11,538 nucleotides of DNA from Caryophanales bacterium (GCA_016280685.1 JAEEHE010000134.1:1-11538); one strand, 5' to 3'; positions 1 through 7,071 are shown, numbered from the stretch's first letter. Numbers and translations are program-made. The notes: generated from the sequence alone by a model not told the origin.

Positions 1-527
1 ACTTAGAAACCTTAAGAAATAATGTTGCGGTCGTCTTGCAAAAGAACTTCCTCTTCAGCGGCACAATCGCCGATAACTTAAGATGGGGCAATTTGAATGC
101 GACCGATGAACAATTAAAAGACGCTTGTAAGATTGCGCAAGCGGAAGAATTCATCGAACAATTCCCTGATAAATATCAGACTAGAATCCAACAAGGTGGT
201 TCTAACGTTTCCGGTGGTCAAAAGCAAAGACTTTGTATCGCTCGTGCGTTATTAAAAGAACCGAAGATTTTAATCCTCGATGACTCCACTTCTGCGGTTG
301 ACACAAAGACAGATAGATTAATCCGCGCGGGATTAAAAGGCGATTTACCAAACACCACAAAGATTGTGATCGCCCAAAGAATATCTTCTATTGAAGATGC
401 TGATCAAATCATCATTATGGAAGATGGTCATATCAACGCTATCGGCACTCATGATGAATTACTAAAGAACAATGCCATTTATCAAGAAATCTACTACACC
501 CAAAATAGAGTAGGAGGTGATAAATAA
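1..527 (+). CDS. ABC exporter half, degenerate-site subunit (5' end cut off by window)
   Basis: This is the C-terminal part of an ABC exporter ATP-binding domain. The reading frame is open from base 3 to the TAA at 525-527, so the gene begins before the window; the in-frame TTG at 36 is not a real start. Visible motifs in order: Q-loop (VVLQKNFLFSGTI, about 30-68), signature VSGGQ (207-221), Walker B ILILDD and D-loop SAVD, and the switch region IAQR. The catalytic Glu after Walker B is Asp (codon 282-284) and the switch His is Gln (375-377). In heterodimeric exporters such as TM287/288 and BmrCD these changes mark the subunit that supplies the degenerate ATP site, while its intact signature completes the partner's catalytic site. 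The partner gene follows with a one-base overlap. It probably acts in the cytoplasmic membrane; the substrate is unknown (drugs, lipids or peptides are usual for the family). Confidence 0.93.
   Translation, partial: LETLRNNVAVVLQKNFLFSGTIADNLRWGNLNATDEQLKDACKIAQAEEFIEQFPDKYQTRIQQGGSNVSGGQKQRLCIARALLKEPKILILDDSTSAVDTKTDRLIRAGLKGDLPNTTKIVIAQRISSIEDADQIIIMEDGHINAIGTHDELLKNNAIYQEIYYTQNRVGGDK
512..521 (+). promoter_or_regulatory. Strong ribosome binding site for the second ABC subunit
   Basis: AGGAGGTGAT lies inside the last codons of the upstream ABC gene, with 9 bases between GGAGG and the ATG at 527. It is essentially a full complement of the 16S rRNA 3' end and fixes the start. With the TAATG stop/start overlap it indicates translational coupling, as expected for two subunits of a heterodimer made in equal amounts. 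Confidence 0.85.
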
Positions 528-2500
528 TGCCACCTGTCAGAATTAGAGAAAGAGCCCGTGCTAAAAAAGGCACTCTCAAAAGATTATTAAAAGAATTATT
601 TAGAAGATTCCCTGTGCAGCTCACTATCAGTGCTCTTTGCATTATCTTCAATATTTTCGCTAACTTATGTTCATCTTTATTCATGAACTTTGTCACCACT
701 ATTTTGACCAAAGCCATTATTGATGGAGGAAATCCTTTAGATATCAACGCTCGTTATGAAGCGATGGCGATGGGTTTCACTATTAAATCCAACGTCACTA
801 TCTTGCTCATCATGTTAGCGGTTATCTACACAATCGGTGTCTTCGCTTCTTGGTTTTGGAATAGAACGATGGCGATTGTCACGCAAAAATTCATGAATGA
901 ATTCCGTAAAGCAATGTTCAACCACATGCAAGATTTGCCAATTAGATATTTCGATACACATGCGCATGGTGCGATCATGTCATTGTACACAAACGATATC
1001 GATACCATTAGACAGTTCATCTCTCAAGCTCTCCCCACTACTTTAAGTGCCGGATTAGCGATTATCTTCTCATTATTCGCTATGCTACTTAATAGTGTGT
1101 GGATGACCTTAGTGGTTCTCTTCTGTGCCTTATTAATGTTACTCAACACGATGATCGTCGGTGGAACCGCCAGTAAATACTTCCGTAAACAACAAATGCA
1201 AGTCGCTGTTGTCGAAGGTAATATCGAAGAAACTATCCAAGGCTTAAAAGTTGTGAAAGTCTTCTCTCATGAAGAGAAATCTGCAGAGGACTTCGATAAG
1301 CTCAATAATACTTTAAGAAAACACGCGACTACTGCGAATATCGCTGGTAATACGATGATGCCTATCAATGGCAATATCGGTAATTTCATGTATGTTTTAA
1401 CCGCGATTATGGGTGTCTTAATCCTAGTTATTCCCGGATTTAAAAACTTAACACTCACCTATTACGGCAATATTGAAAAAGAAACATTCTATGGTGTTAT
1501 TGTCTCCTTCTTAATGCTCTCAAGAATGTTCTCCAATAACATCAACAACTTCTCACAACAAGTGACCTTCATGGTTATGGGTATGGCGGGTGCTGCTCGT
1601 TGCTTCGATTTAATCGATGAGCAAAAAGAGAAAGATGAAGGGTATGTGCAATTAGTCCATATCAAAAAGAATGAAGATGGATCCATTGAAGAAACCGAAG
1701 AAAAGACTCGTATCTTCGCTTGGAAACATCCCCATAAAGCTGATGGCACAGTGACATATACCGAACTCAAAGGTGATATCGTTTTAGATAAGGTTGACTT
1801 CGGTTATAACAAAGATAAACAAGTCTTATATGATGTCTCTTTATATGCTCGTCCCGGACAGAAGATTGCCTTTGTCGGTGCGACTGGTGCGGGCAAGACC
1901 ACAATTACTAATCTATTAAATCGTTTTTATGACATCGCTGATGGCAAAATCCGTTATGATGGCATAAATATTAATAAAATTAAAAAAGATGACTTACGCC
2001 GCTCATTAGGCATTGTTTTACAAGATACCAATTTATTCACCGGCACTGTTATGGAAAATATCCGTTATGGTAGACTAGACGCGACCGATGAAGAAGTCTA
2101 TGAAGCCGCTAAAATCGCTAATGCTTATGACTTTATCACCAGATTACCAGATGGCTTTAATACGATGTTAAGCGGTGATGGCTCTAACTTGTCACAAGGG
2201 CAAAGACAATTATTATCTATCGCACGTGCGGCAGTCGCAGATGCCCCGGTCATGATTCTCGATGAAGCAACATCTTCTATCGATACGAGAACGGAAAAAT
2301 TAGTCCAAGATGGCACGGATAGACTAATGGAAGGTAGAACCGTGTTTGTCATCGCTCATAGATTATCCACCGTTCAAAATAGCGATGCGATTATGGTCTT
2401 AGATCATGGACATATTATTGAAAGAGGTAGTCATAAAGACTTAATCGCCCAAAAAGGTGTCTATTATCAGTTGTATACTGGAGCGTTCGAACTCGAATAA
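527..2500 (+). CDS. ABC exporter half, catalytic-site subunit (membrane + ATPase domains)
   Basis: Complete 657-residue type IV ABC exporter half-transporter. The first ~350 residues hold the membrane domain, with hydrophobic segments near 31-60, 88-110, 170-190, 190-212, 286-304 and 322-350. Residues about 366-416 form a charged insertion between membrane and ATPase domains, longer than in typical exporters. The ATPase domain has Walker A GATGAGKT (451-458), Q-loop Gln499, signature LSQGQ (555-559), Walker B VMILDE with catalytic Glu580, and switch His611. Its own nucleotide site is therefore intact, but its signature has Gln where the second Gly of LSGGQ normally is. That complements the upstream subunit exactly: one working and one degenerate ATP site. 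It acts in the cytoplasmic membrane. Similar pairs are often annotated as multidrug exporters; the cargo here cannot be read from sequence. Confidence 0.95.
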   Translation: MPPVRIRERARAKKGTLKRLLKELFRRFPVQLTISALCIIFNIFANLCSSLFMNFVTTILTKAIIDGGNPLDINARYEAMAMGFTIKSNVTILLIMLAVIYTIGVFASWFWNRTMAIVTQKFMNEFRKAMFNHMQDLPIRYFDTHAHGAIMSLYTNDIDTIRQFISQALPTTLSAGLAIIFSLFAMLLNSVWMTLVVLFCALLMLLNTMIVGGTASKYFRKQQMQVAVVEGNIEETIQGLKVVKVFSHEEKSAEDFDKLNNTLRKHATTANIAGNTMMPINGNIGNFMYVLTAIMGVLILVIPGFKNLTLTYYGNIEKETFYGVIVSFLMLSRMFSNNINNFSQQVTFMVMGMAGAARCFDLIDEQKEKDEGYVQLVHIKKNEDGSIEETEEKTRIFAWKHPHKADGTVTYTELKGDIVLDKVDFGYNKDKQVLYDVSLYARPGQKIAFVGATGAGKTTITNLLNRFYDIADGKIRYDGININKIKKDDLRRSLGIVLQDTNLFTGTVMENIRYGRLDATDEEVYEAAKIANAYDFITRLPDGFNTMLSGDGSNLSQGQRQLLSIARAAVADAPVMILDEATSSIDTRTEKLVQDGTDRLMEGRTVFVIAHRLSTVQNSDAIMVLDHGHIIERGSHKDLIAQKGVYYQLYTGAFELE

Positions 2501-2505
2501 TAATG

Positions 2506-2532
2506 AAAAGGCGAATTCAAATCGCCTTTTTT
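2506..2532. terminator. Rho-independent terminator between convergent operons
   Basis: AAAAGGCGA (2506-2514) and TCGCCTTTT (2522-2530) form a perfect 9-bp stem with a 7-base loop, starting 5 bases after the ABC stop codon. Six T's (2527-2532) follow on the + strand. On the - strand the same hairpin ends in TTTT, so it may also stop the convergent lipoprotein operon that ends at 2548. Confidence 0.85.
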
Positions 2533-2547
2533 CTCACTTAATAATTT

Positions 2548-3924
2548 TTAGAATATTTGAACTAGATATGCCTCTCCAGGAGCAATATCTAAAGATAATT
2601 TCTTACTAGAGAATGCATGTGATTCATTCATGCCAAAGCATTGGCCATTAATCTTGGCTTTGAATTTTAATGTCGTTTTAGTGTTATTTTGTACATCATT
2701 AGAGGAAACAAATAAAACCGTCTTCCCATGATAATCAAAACAACCGATAACCACGCCACCTTGAGAAACGGAAACATCTTGTAGTTCTCTAAAGGATTTA
2801 TTATCTTCTTCGCCAAAATAGAAATAGCTCGCTTTATCACCTCTAGCGATAGTTAATTGATGAGAGGAATCCATCAAAATATCATCTATATTCGCAATAT
2901 AATTATTAATTCTCTTCGTGGGTTCAAATAATATAGTTTTATTACCATCCGCGTCGATAACGGAACCACCTTGATCAATATAATCAGGTTCGATAGGCGT
3001 TTTGAAATTGAAATATTGAATTCCTTTTGCCCCATAAGCCAAAGAAGTATTCACTTGCCAATATAATTCACTCGGTTTAATTAAACGATAATCATAATGT
3101 TTGCTCGTTAAGACAAAACACCAGAAAGGAAGATGTTGTTCTTGAACAACATTTCTAATCAAACCTAATTGATAAAAATAGGTATCTCTCATATTTGGGA
3201 ATTCACCAAGAGGCGCATAATAATCATAGGAAAGATAATCGGGTTTAACTTCATTAAGATAATCCGCAATAAATTCATCATATCCTTTGTAATGAATCAA
3301 AGAAGGAGAGACATAACAGGGATGCATATTTAAATAGAAAAGATAATTAGGAAGGGCTTCATTAATGAATTTGTTATATTTATATAAATCCGCAAAATCT
3401 TCGTAATATGGTTCATCTCTTCCTAACAAGCCAATAAAAGATTCTTCTTTTAAATATCCGGCTTTATCTAAATAAGACAAATAATCTTCTTTCGCGGTTT
3501 CACTATCGCTTAAAGCATAGTTCACATAGGTATTATCATAGACGACATATTTCATATCGTTTTCAGAAGCATATCTTAAATTCTTCATGATATGTTCATG
3601 ATGAGATTCATAATCGCTTTGTGTCTCATCATAAATTCTCTCTGCCCAATATAAGGGATACATGATATTAAATCCAGCTTCCTTGGCTAAAGCCCATTGT
3701 TGACGAACATCTTCATCACTAAGGGTATAAGGATTACTATTAGAAGAACCTCTTCCTGAATATGTCGGTCCCGAAAAACCAGCGATCGGCATCGTATTTT
3801 TATCTAAACCGTGTATTTCTTTTTTGTAATTAGGTTCTTCTTGCCAAGAAAAAGACTTCACGCTTTCGCATGAAGTTAATAAACATAAAATCGGTAAGGA
3901 AAAGATAATGATAATCTTTTTCAT
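2548..3924 (-). CDS. Lipoprotein with glycoside-hydrolase-like TIM barrel
   Basis: 458 residues from ATG at 3924. An in-frame TTG at 3939 would add five residues before MKK and overlap the previous gene; the ATG gives a textbook signal (MKK, hydrophobic run, lipobox LLTSC with Cys19), so it is preferred. The mature protein should be lipid-anchored outside the membrane. Residues about 45-350 read like a TIM barrel: repeated alternation of short hydrophobic strands and helices, FNIMYPLYWAER (85-96), GRDEP (168-172) with a candidate acidic pair D170/E171 at a strand end, LSYDYY (231-236) with D234, and LAYGAKGIQYF (295-305). The last ~100 residues look like a beta-rich C-terminal domain. This layout resembles uncharacterised glycosidase-like proteins of gut bacteria; family and substrate are not recognised. 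Last gene of the surface operon. Barrel call moderately sure, enzyme activity unproven. Confidence 0.7.
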   Translation of the reverse strand: MKKIIIIFSLPILCLLTSCESVKSFSWQEEPNYKKEIHGLDKNTMPIAGFSGPTYSGRGSSNSNPYTLSDEDVRQQWALAKEAGFNIMYPLYWAERIYDETQSDYESHHEHIMKNLRYASENDMKYVVYDNTYVNYALSDSETAKEDYLSYLDKAGYLKEESFIGLLGRDEPYYEDFADLYKYNKFINEALPNYLFYLNMHPCYVSPSLIHYKGYDEFIADYLNEVKPDYLSYDYYAPLGEFPNMRDTYFYQLGLIRNVVQEQHLPFWCFVLTSKHYDYRLIKPSELYWQVNTSLAYGAKGIQYFNFKTPIEPDYIDQGGSVIDADGNKTILFEPTKRINNYIANIDDILMDSSHQLTIARGDKASYFYFGEEDNKSFRELQDVSVSQGGVVIGCFDYHGKTVLFVSSNDVQNNTKTTLKFKAKINGQCFGMNESHAFSSKKLSLDIAPGEAYLVQIF

Positions 3925-3925
3925 T

Positions 3926-4597
3926 TTAAGCGCATCCAAGGATACGATAGGTCACGGTTAATTGATGTAAGAAGAAACGTCCACTTAAACCATTAATAGT
4001 AAGTTTATTTGTGTGACCAACATTAACTTCTTTAGTGACTATCTCCGGAGCCTCATTTTCTTTAATCGTATCGGACAAATCAAATGTTTCATCCATCAGT
4101 GAGAATTCCACTTCGGGATCAATACTCCAGGAATCATTATAAGAAATATATTTATTATAAGCTTGGACACTGGCTTTCACTTTGACGATGTCATAACTGC
4201 TATTTAAAGTCATTTTTCCTAAAGCTTTTTGTGATCCGACCACCATTGTGTATTTATTAGTTTCTTCACCATAAATATTAAAGAAACATTTTTCCACGGA
4301 TAAAGAAGTAAACATCTCCGTTCCCGCTTCCGTATTCAGATTATCAAGGAATGCCGCTTTGTTTGCATCAGTATCATCGATACCGAAATTCTTATTCGCA
4401 TAGATACCATCTTTAAAGGTAAATACTTTGTCAAATAAGGTATAGATAGGTTCACTAGAAGAAGATTCATCACTATTGATTGATTCAGAACTATCAAAAG
4501 AAGTTCCGCTATCAATACTAGTGGGTGTTTCTTTTTTAGTGTTACAACCGACTGTTAATAGCAAAAACGGCACTAAAACTAAGATTTTTTTATTCAT
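3926..4597 (-). CDS. Ser-rich lipoprotein with beta-sandwich-like domain, function unknown
   Basis: 223 residues. The N-terminus (MNKK, hydrophobic run, LTVGC with Cys18) is a lipoprotein signal. Residues about 25-50 are a Ser/Glu/Asp linker (SSESINSDESSSSEP), typical of a tether that holds a domain away from the membrane. Residues about 55-220 are predicted mainly beta, with the pattern YTMVVGSQKALGKMTLNSS, then VKVKASVQAYN, and an ending GRFFLHQLTVTYR. I have the impression that this pattern occurs as an extra domain in secreted nucleases of related gut Bacilli, but no family name can be given. It sits 5 bases after the endonuclease gene and its stop is one base before the ATG of the glycosidase-like gene (TTAAAATG), so the three are almost certainly co-translated. 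A ligand-binding or accessory role is an inference. Confidence 0.75.
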   Translation of the reverse strand: MNKKILVLVPFLLLTVGCNTKKETPTSIDSGTSFDSSESINSDESSSSEPIYTLFDKVFTFKDGIYANKNFGIDDTDANKAAFLDNLNTEAGTEMFTSLSVEKCFFNIYGEETNKYTMVVGSQKALGKMTLNSSYDIVKVKASVQAYNKYISYNDSWSIDPEVEFSLMDETFDLSDTIKENEAPEIVTKEVNVGHTNKLTINGLSGRFFLHQLTVTYRILGCA

Positions 4598-4602
4598 ATT
4601 GA

Positions 4603-6183
4603 TTAATCTTTCTTCTTTTTAATGATGATTAATGTGCCTATTCCTAAAAGAGCAGGAACAACAATTGAAGCAGCGATTAAGGAACCGCCACAACCTTTTT
4701 TCTTCGGCTTTTCTGGTTCCACAGGAGTCACTGGTTCGCTTTCACTTGATGATGGTTCACTTTCGCTTGATGAACTATCATCGCCTCCACTATCATTTTC
4801 GATGACTTCTATATAACAATAAGTGCTGACAGAAGCTTTGACTTTAGATGTCGCATAGATGACAGTAACACCTTTGCCAACAGCAGTTACTAAACCATTA
4901 TCATCAACACTAGCAATATCGCTATCATCACTTCTCCAAGTCACTTCTTTAGAAGCATCGCTTGGAGTGACACTGGCAACTGATAATTGAATGGTTTGAC
5001 CTTTCTCAATTGTTTCATCACTATAATTCAAAGTGATCTTTGTCGGTGCTGGTGCTTCGGGTGTACCTTCAGTAACAGTAATTGTGCAAGTAGCATAAAC
5101 TGATGTTTTTACTTTGGATGTGGCATAGATTGTAGTTGTACCCACACCGACACCAGAAACTAGACCACCATTACTAACGGAAGCAATACTGGTATTATCA
5201 CTTCTCCAAGTTACTTCTTTAGAAGCATCGCTTGGAGTAACACTAGAAACTGATAATTGAACAGTTTGTCCCTTCTTAATAGTGCCACTAGTTTTATTTA
5301 AAGTAATACTGGTTGGTTCAGATGCGGGAGCAAGACCACATATTTGTCTAGTCTTATCATTAGTGTTGCCCCAAATCTTACAAGCGTATTCCGGATGGTC
5401 AATGAAGGGATTTCTATTACCTTGACCATCGCTATGATTTTGAATAACTTCATTTCTATTTAATTCGGTTCTTCTCGCTAAATCGTTCGCACCGGTAAAA
5501 GATGTATCGGATGGTTGATATTGTAAATTCCATAAGAGCATATCGCTTAAACTGCCCATTGAGCCATTAGGATAACCATTATTGCCATTACCTACACCAT
5601 CGTAATTAAATGGATAATCAACGACTTGCAAACTAGTATCTGCTATAGCAGCATAGAAAATAATTCTCGCTGCGGCACCACGATAATAAGCAACATATTT
5701 ACCCGGATCATAAGATTGTGTACCGAAGCCTCTACTACCTCTATCACTATTAGTGCTAGTCGCAGCAGGTCTCACCATATGAGCGTCATCTTCGACTTTA
5801 TTGCCTTCTCTAATATTAGGCCAAACGTGTTCTCTATTCCAAGTACTGCCACCATCCCAATCAGGACCGATTAATTTATTATCGTAGAAACCGACAATCT
5901 TACCGCTTCCAGTCGGATCAATGTCACATTTGGAAGCAAAATATCGGAATGGTTTATAACCGACAGTTTTCTTTCTCTTCGTATTATTTAAAGTATGTAA
6001 AGCGTCTAATAACTGCGTACCAGTTAATGAATCACTGATGGAATCATAATAGTTACCGACTGCCGCTTCCACTGAAACTTCTTTATTTTCTAAATGATTT
6101 TGTAAAGTGAGCCCAGAGGCAACACCGGTCGCTAAAAAGGCTACTAAAGAAGCGCCAAGTAAAAACTTATTAAACTTTTTCAT
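4603..6183 (-). CDS. Secreted endonuclease I with two BIG2 domains and C-terminal anchor
   Basis: 526 residues from the ATG at 6183 (MKKFNKF...). An ATG at 6192 and a TTG at 6195 are also in frame, but AGGGA at 6196-6200 is too close to them and lies 12 bases before 6183. Signal peptide about 1-24. Residues about 45-285 are an endonuclease I (EndA/NucM/Vvn) domain: WNREHVWP (115-122) with His119 as expected general base and Glu118 as metal ligand, DDAHMVRP (132-139), and NRNPFIDHPEY (256-266). These enzymes cut DNA and RNA without sequence preference, using Mg2+. Two BIG2 Ig-like domains follow (about 289-371 and 380-461), then a Ser/Glu linker (469-484) and a Lys-flanked anchor (494-526). 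It should degrade extracellular nucleic acid at the cell surface, for nutrition or biofilm DNA. Located 41 bases after the protease gene. Confidence 0.9.
   Translation of the reverse strand: MKKFNKFLLGASLVAFLATGVASGLTLQNHLENKEVSVEAAVGNYYDSISDSLTGTQLLDALHTLNNTKRKKTVGYKPFRYFASKCDIDPTGSGKIVGFYDNKLIGPDWDGGSTWNREHVWPNIREGNKVEDDAHMVRPAATSTNSDRGSRGFGTQSYDPGKYVAYYRGAAARIIFYAAIADTSLQVVDYPFNYDGVGNGNNGYPNGSMGSLSDMLLWNLQYQPSDTSFTGANDLARRTELNRNEVIQNHSDGQGNRNPFIDHPEYACKIWGNTNDKTRQICGLAPASEPTSITLNKTSGTIKKGQTVQLSVSSVTPSDASKEVTWRSDNTSIASVSNGGLVSGVGVGTTTIYATSKVKTSVYATCTITVTEGTPEAPAPTKITLNYSDETIEKGQTIQLSVASVTPSDASKEVTWRSDDSDIASVDDNGLVTAVGKGVTVIYATSKVKASVSTYCYIEVIENDSGGDDSSSSESEPSSSESEPVTPVEPEKPKKKGCGGSLIAASIVVPALLGIGTLIIIKKKKD
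4606..4704 (-). other. C-terminal sorting/anchor signal of the nuclease (KKKGCGGS-TM-KKKKD)
   Basis: The last 33 codons of the nuclease encode KKK-GCGGS, about 18 hydrophobic residues (LIAASIVV...GTLIII) and KKKKD at the very end. This three-part plan, short motif + membrane span + basic tail, is that of C-terminal protein-sorting signals. It is not LPXTG. The Cys/Gly motif is reminiscent of GlyGly-CTERM and MYXO-CTERM tails, which are handled by intramembrane proteases. A plain C-terminal membrane anchor is the simpler alternative. Confidence 0.6.
4927..5244 (-). repeat. Direct repeat within the two BIG2 domains (period 270 bp)
   Basis: The 48-base blocks 4927-4974 and 5197-5244 differ at only two positions and sit exactly 270 bases (90 codons) apart. 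They encode the same protein stretch, VTPSDASKEVTWRSD. The rest of each domain is clearly diverged, so the pair arose by domain duplication and the core block has been conserved or kept alike by gene conversion. Confidence 0.85.
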
Positions 6184-6209
6184 AATACTCATCAATCCCT
6201 ATTATGTTT

Positions 6210-6220
6210 ATTATATAACA
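6210..6220 (-). promoter_or_regulatory. Possible internal promoter -10 element before the nuclease gene
   Basis: In the short gap between the protease and nuclease genes the - strand reads TGTTATATAAT, containing a perfect TATAAT (6215-6210) and, one frame over, an extended -10 form TGTTATATA. No TTGACA-like -35 box is present at normal spacing. It could give the nuclease and downstream lipoproteins extra transcription, but in AT-rich DNA such a hexamer can occur by chance. Confidence 0.3.
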
Positions 6221-6224
6221 ATAG

Positions 6225-6995
6225 TTATCTATTTTCCCTTTTTAACATTAAGAAATAGAAAATACATAAATATGCCGCGGCACCGACAGTGACTAAACTA
6301 AGGGTTAAATAGAAGGAGCCATCCGCATTTGCAAAGCTCACTTCATTAATTAATCTCTTACATATTGTAAATATTAAACTGAAGATAATCGGTACAAAGA
6401 TATTATTTGTGTACTCGAATAAAAATCCCAAGATAATACCGATACCAAAGATAAATGGTATTTCGATTAATTCGATAGGATTGATAATGCCGTTAAAGTG
6501 ATAGAGCATGAAGAAGAAGTGACATACCGCGAATATCGCTGCGGTAATTAAGATACGGACAATCTTATGTCCCACCATGAGATTTCTTTGAAGAATATAT
6601 CTAAATAGGATTTCTTCTTCCACCACCATTAAGATAATCGCTACAAATTCCAATATCTCTTTCGTGTTATTACCATTGGAGTTAAAAACTGTATCTAACG
6701 GATTGGGGATCGATGATCTAGTCACAACACCCCAATAAAAGAGATAGAAGAAAGCGACAAAGAATAGAGGAAGTAATAAGAATATATTTTTAAATCTCGT
6801 CTTACCGGTATAAGGAACCGCAATTTTTGCGAAGATAGAGAACAAGACAATAAAAACAAGGTAAAGGCTTCTTAGTCCTACTTCCACGGAATATTTCACA
6901 ACCTGATTAGTGGTAAATAAGTAAGTCGGGAAGGAAATAAAGAGGACGTAAGTGACTAAAGCGACAAATAAATACCAGAACTTTTTACTTCTCAT
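6225..6995 (-). CDS. CPBP-family intramembrane metalloprotease (CAAX/bacteriocin-processing type)
   Basis: 256 residues with about seven or eight hydrophobic segments, matching an integral membrane protein. Two motifs of the CPBP (Abi/PF02517, Rce1-like) family are clear: EEILFR (127-132, the EExxxR motif) preceded by a further Glu, and FAVCH (155-159, the FxxxH motif). The usual third motif, HxxxN near the end of the core, should fall in VPIIFSLIFT (201-210), but Ser206 and Thr210 stand where His and Asn are expected. Family members cleave peptides within the membrane, for example prenylated proteins, bacteriocin leaders or C-terminal sorting tails. The next gene downstream encodes a nuclease with just such a tail, so a processing role is plausible. 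A clear terminator upstream makes this the first gene of its operon. Confidence 0.85.
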   Translation of the reverse strand: MRSKKFWYLFVALVTYVLFISFPTYLFTTNQVVKYSVEVGLRSLYLVFIVLFSIFAKIAVPYTGKTRFKNIFLLLPLFFVAFFYLFYWGVVTRSSIPNPLDTVFNSNGNNTKEILEFVAIILMVVEEEILFRYILQRNLMVGHKIVRILITAAIFAVCHFFFMLYHFNGIINPIELIEIPFIFGIGIILGFLFEYTNNIFVPIIFSLIFTICKRLINEVSFANADGSFYLTLSLVTVGAAAYLCIFYFLMLKRENR

Positions 6996-7003
6996 ATTGT
7001 ATT

Positions 7004-7031
7004 AATATAAAACATTTTAAAAAAATAGCAA
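7004..7031 (-). promoter_or_regulatory. Possible promoter of the protease-nuclease-lipoprotein operon
   Basis: On the - strand TTGCTA (7031-7026) and TATATT (7009-7004) are separated by 16 bases, between the upstream terminator and the start codon at 6995. Transcription would begin near 6997, almost at the ATG, and no Shine-Dalgarno sequence is visible there, so a leaderless mRNA is possible. An alternative pair is TTGTCG (7040-7035) with TAAAAT (7019-7014), spacing 15. Confidence 0.35.
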
Positions 7032-7043
7032 GAACGACAAAGA

Positions 7044-7071
7044 TAAACAAAAAGAGAAGATTAACTTCTCT
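7044..7071 (-). terminator. Rho-independent terminator of the alpha/beta hydrolase gene
   Basis: On the - strand AGAGAAG (7071-7065) and CTTCTCT (7059-7053) form a 7-bp stem around the loop TTAAT, followed by TTTTGTTT. The loop contains the TAA stop codon of the hydrolase gene (7063-7061), so the hairpin overlaps the end of the coding sequence. It separates this gene from the protease operon downstream. Confidence 0.7.

Noticed and set aside
36..527. TTG at 36 as the start of the first ABC gene
   Set aside because: The frame is open to the window edge and the residues before it (about LETLRNNVAVV) are normal ATPase-domain sequence, so the gene is simply truncated by the window.
439..2352. 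Minus-strand open frames of 60-100 codons within the ABC transporter genes
   Set aside because: They lie fully opposite strongly supported ABC coding sequence, lack ribosome binding sites and show no protein motifs; they are shadows of the real frame.
3925..3939. TTG start at 3939 for the glycosidase-like lipoprotein
   Set aside because: It overlaps the preceding gene by 14 bases and puts five extra residues before a perfect MKK lipoprotein signal.
4695..4709. LPXTG sortase signal at the nuclease C-terminus
   Set aside because: The motif before the membrane span is GCGGS and no LPxTG-like sequence is present, so a sortase A substrate is not supported.
4927..5244. CRISPR-like or mobile repeat
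   Set aside because: Only two copies, 270 bases apart, in frame, and they code for equivalent parts of two BIG2 domains.
4622..6292. Plus-strand open frames opposite the nuclease gene
   Set aside because: Composition mirrors the Ser/Thr-rich coding strand on the opposite side; no start signals and no recognisable protein.
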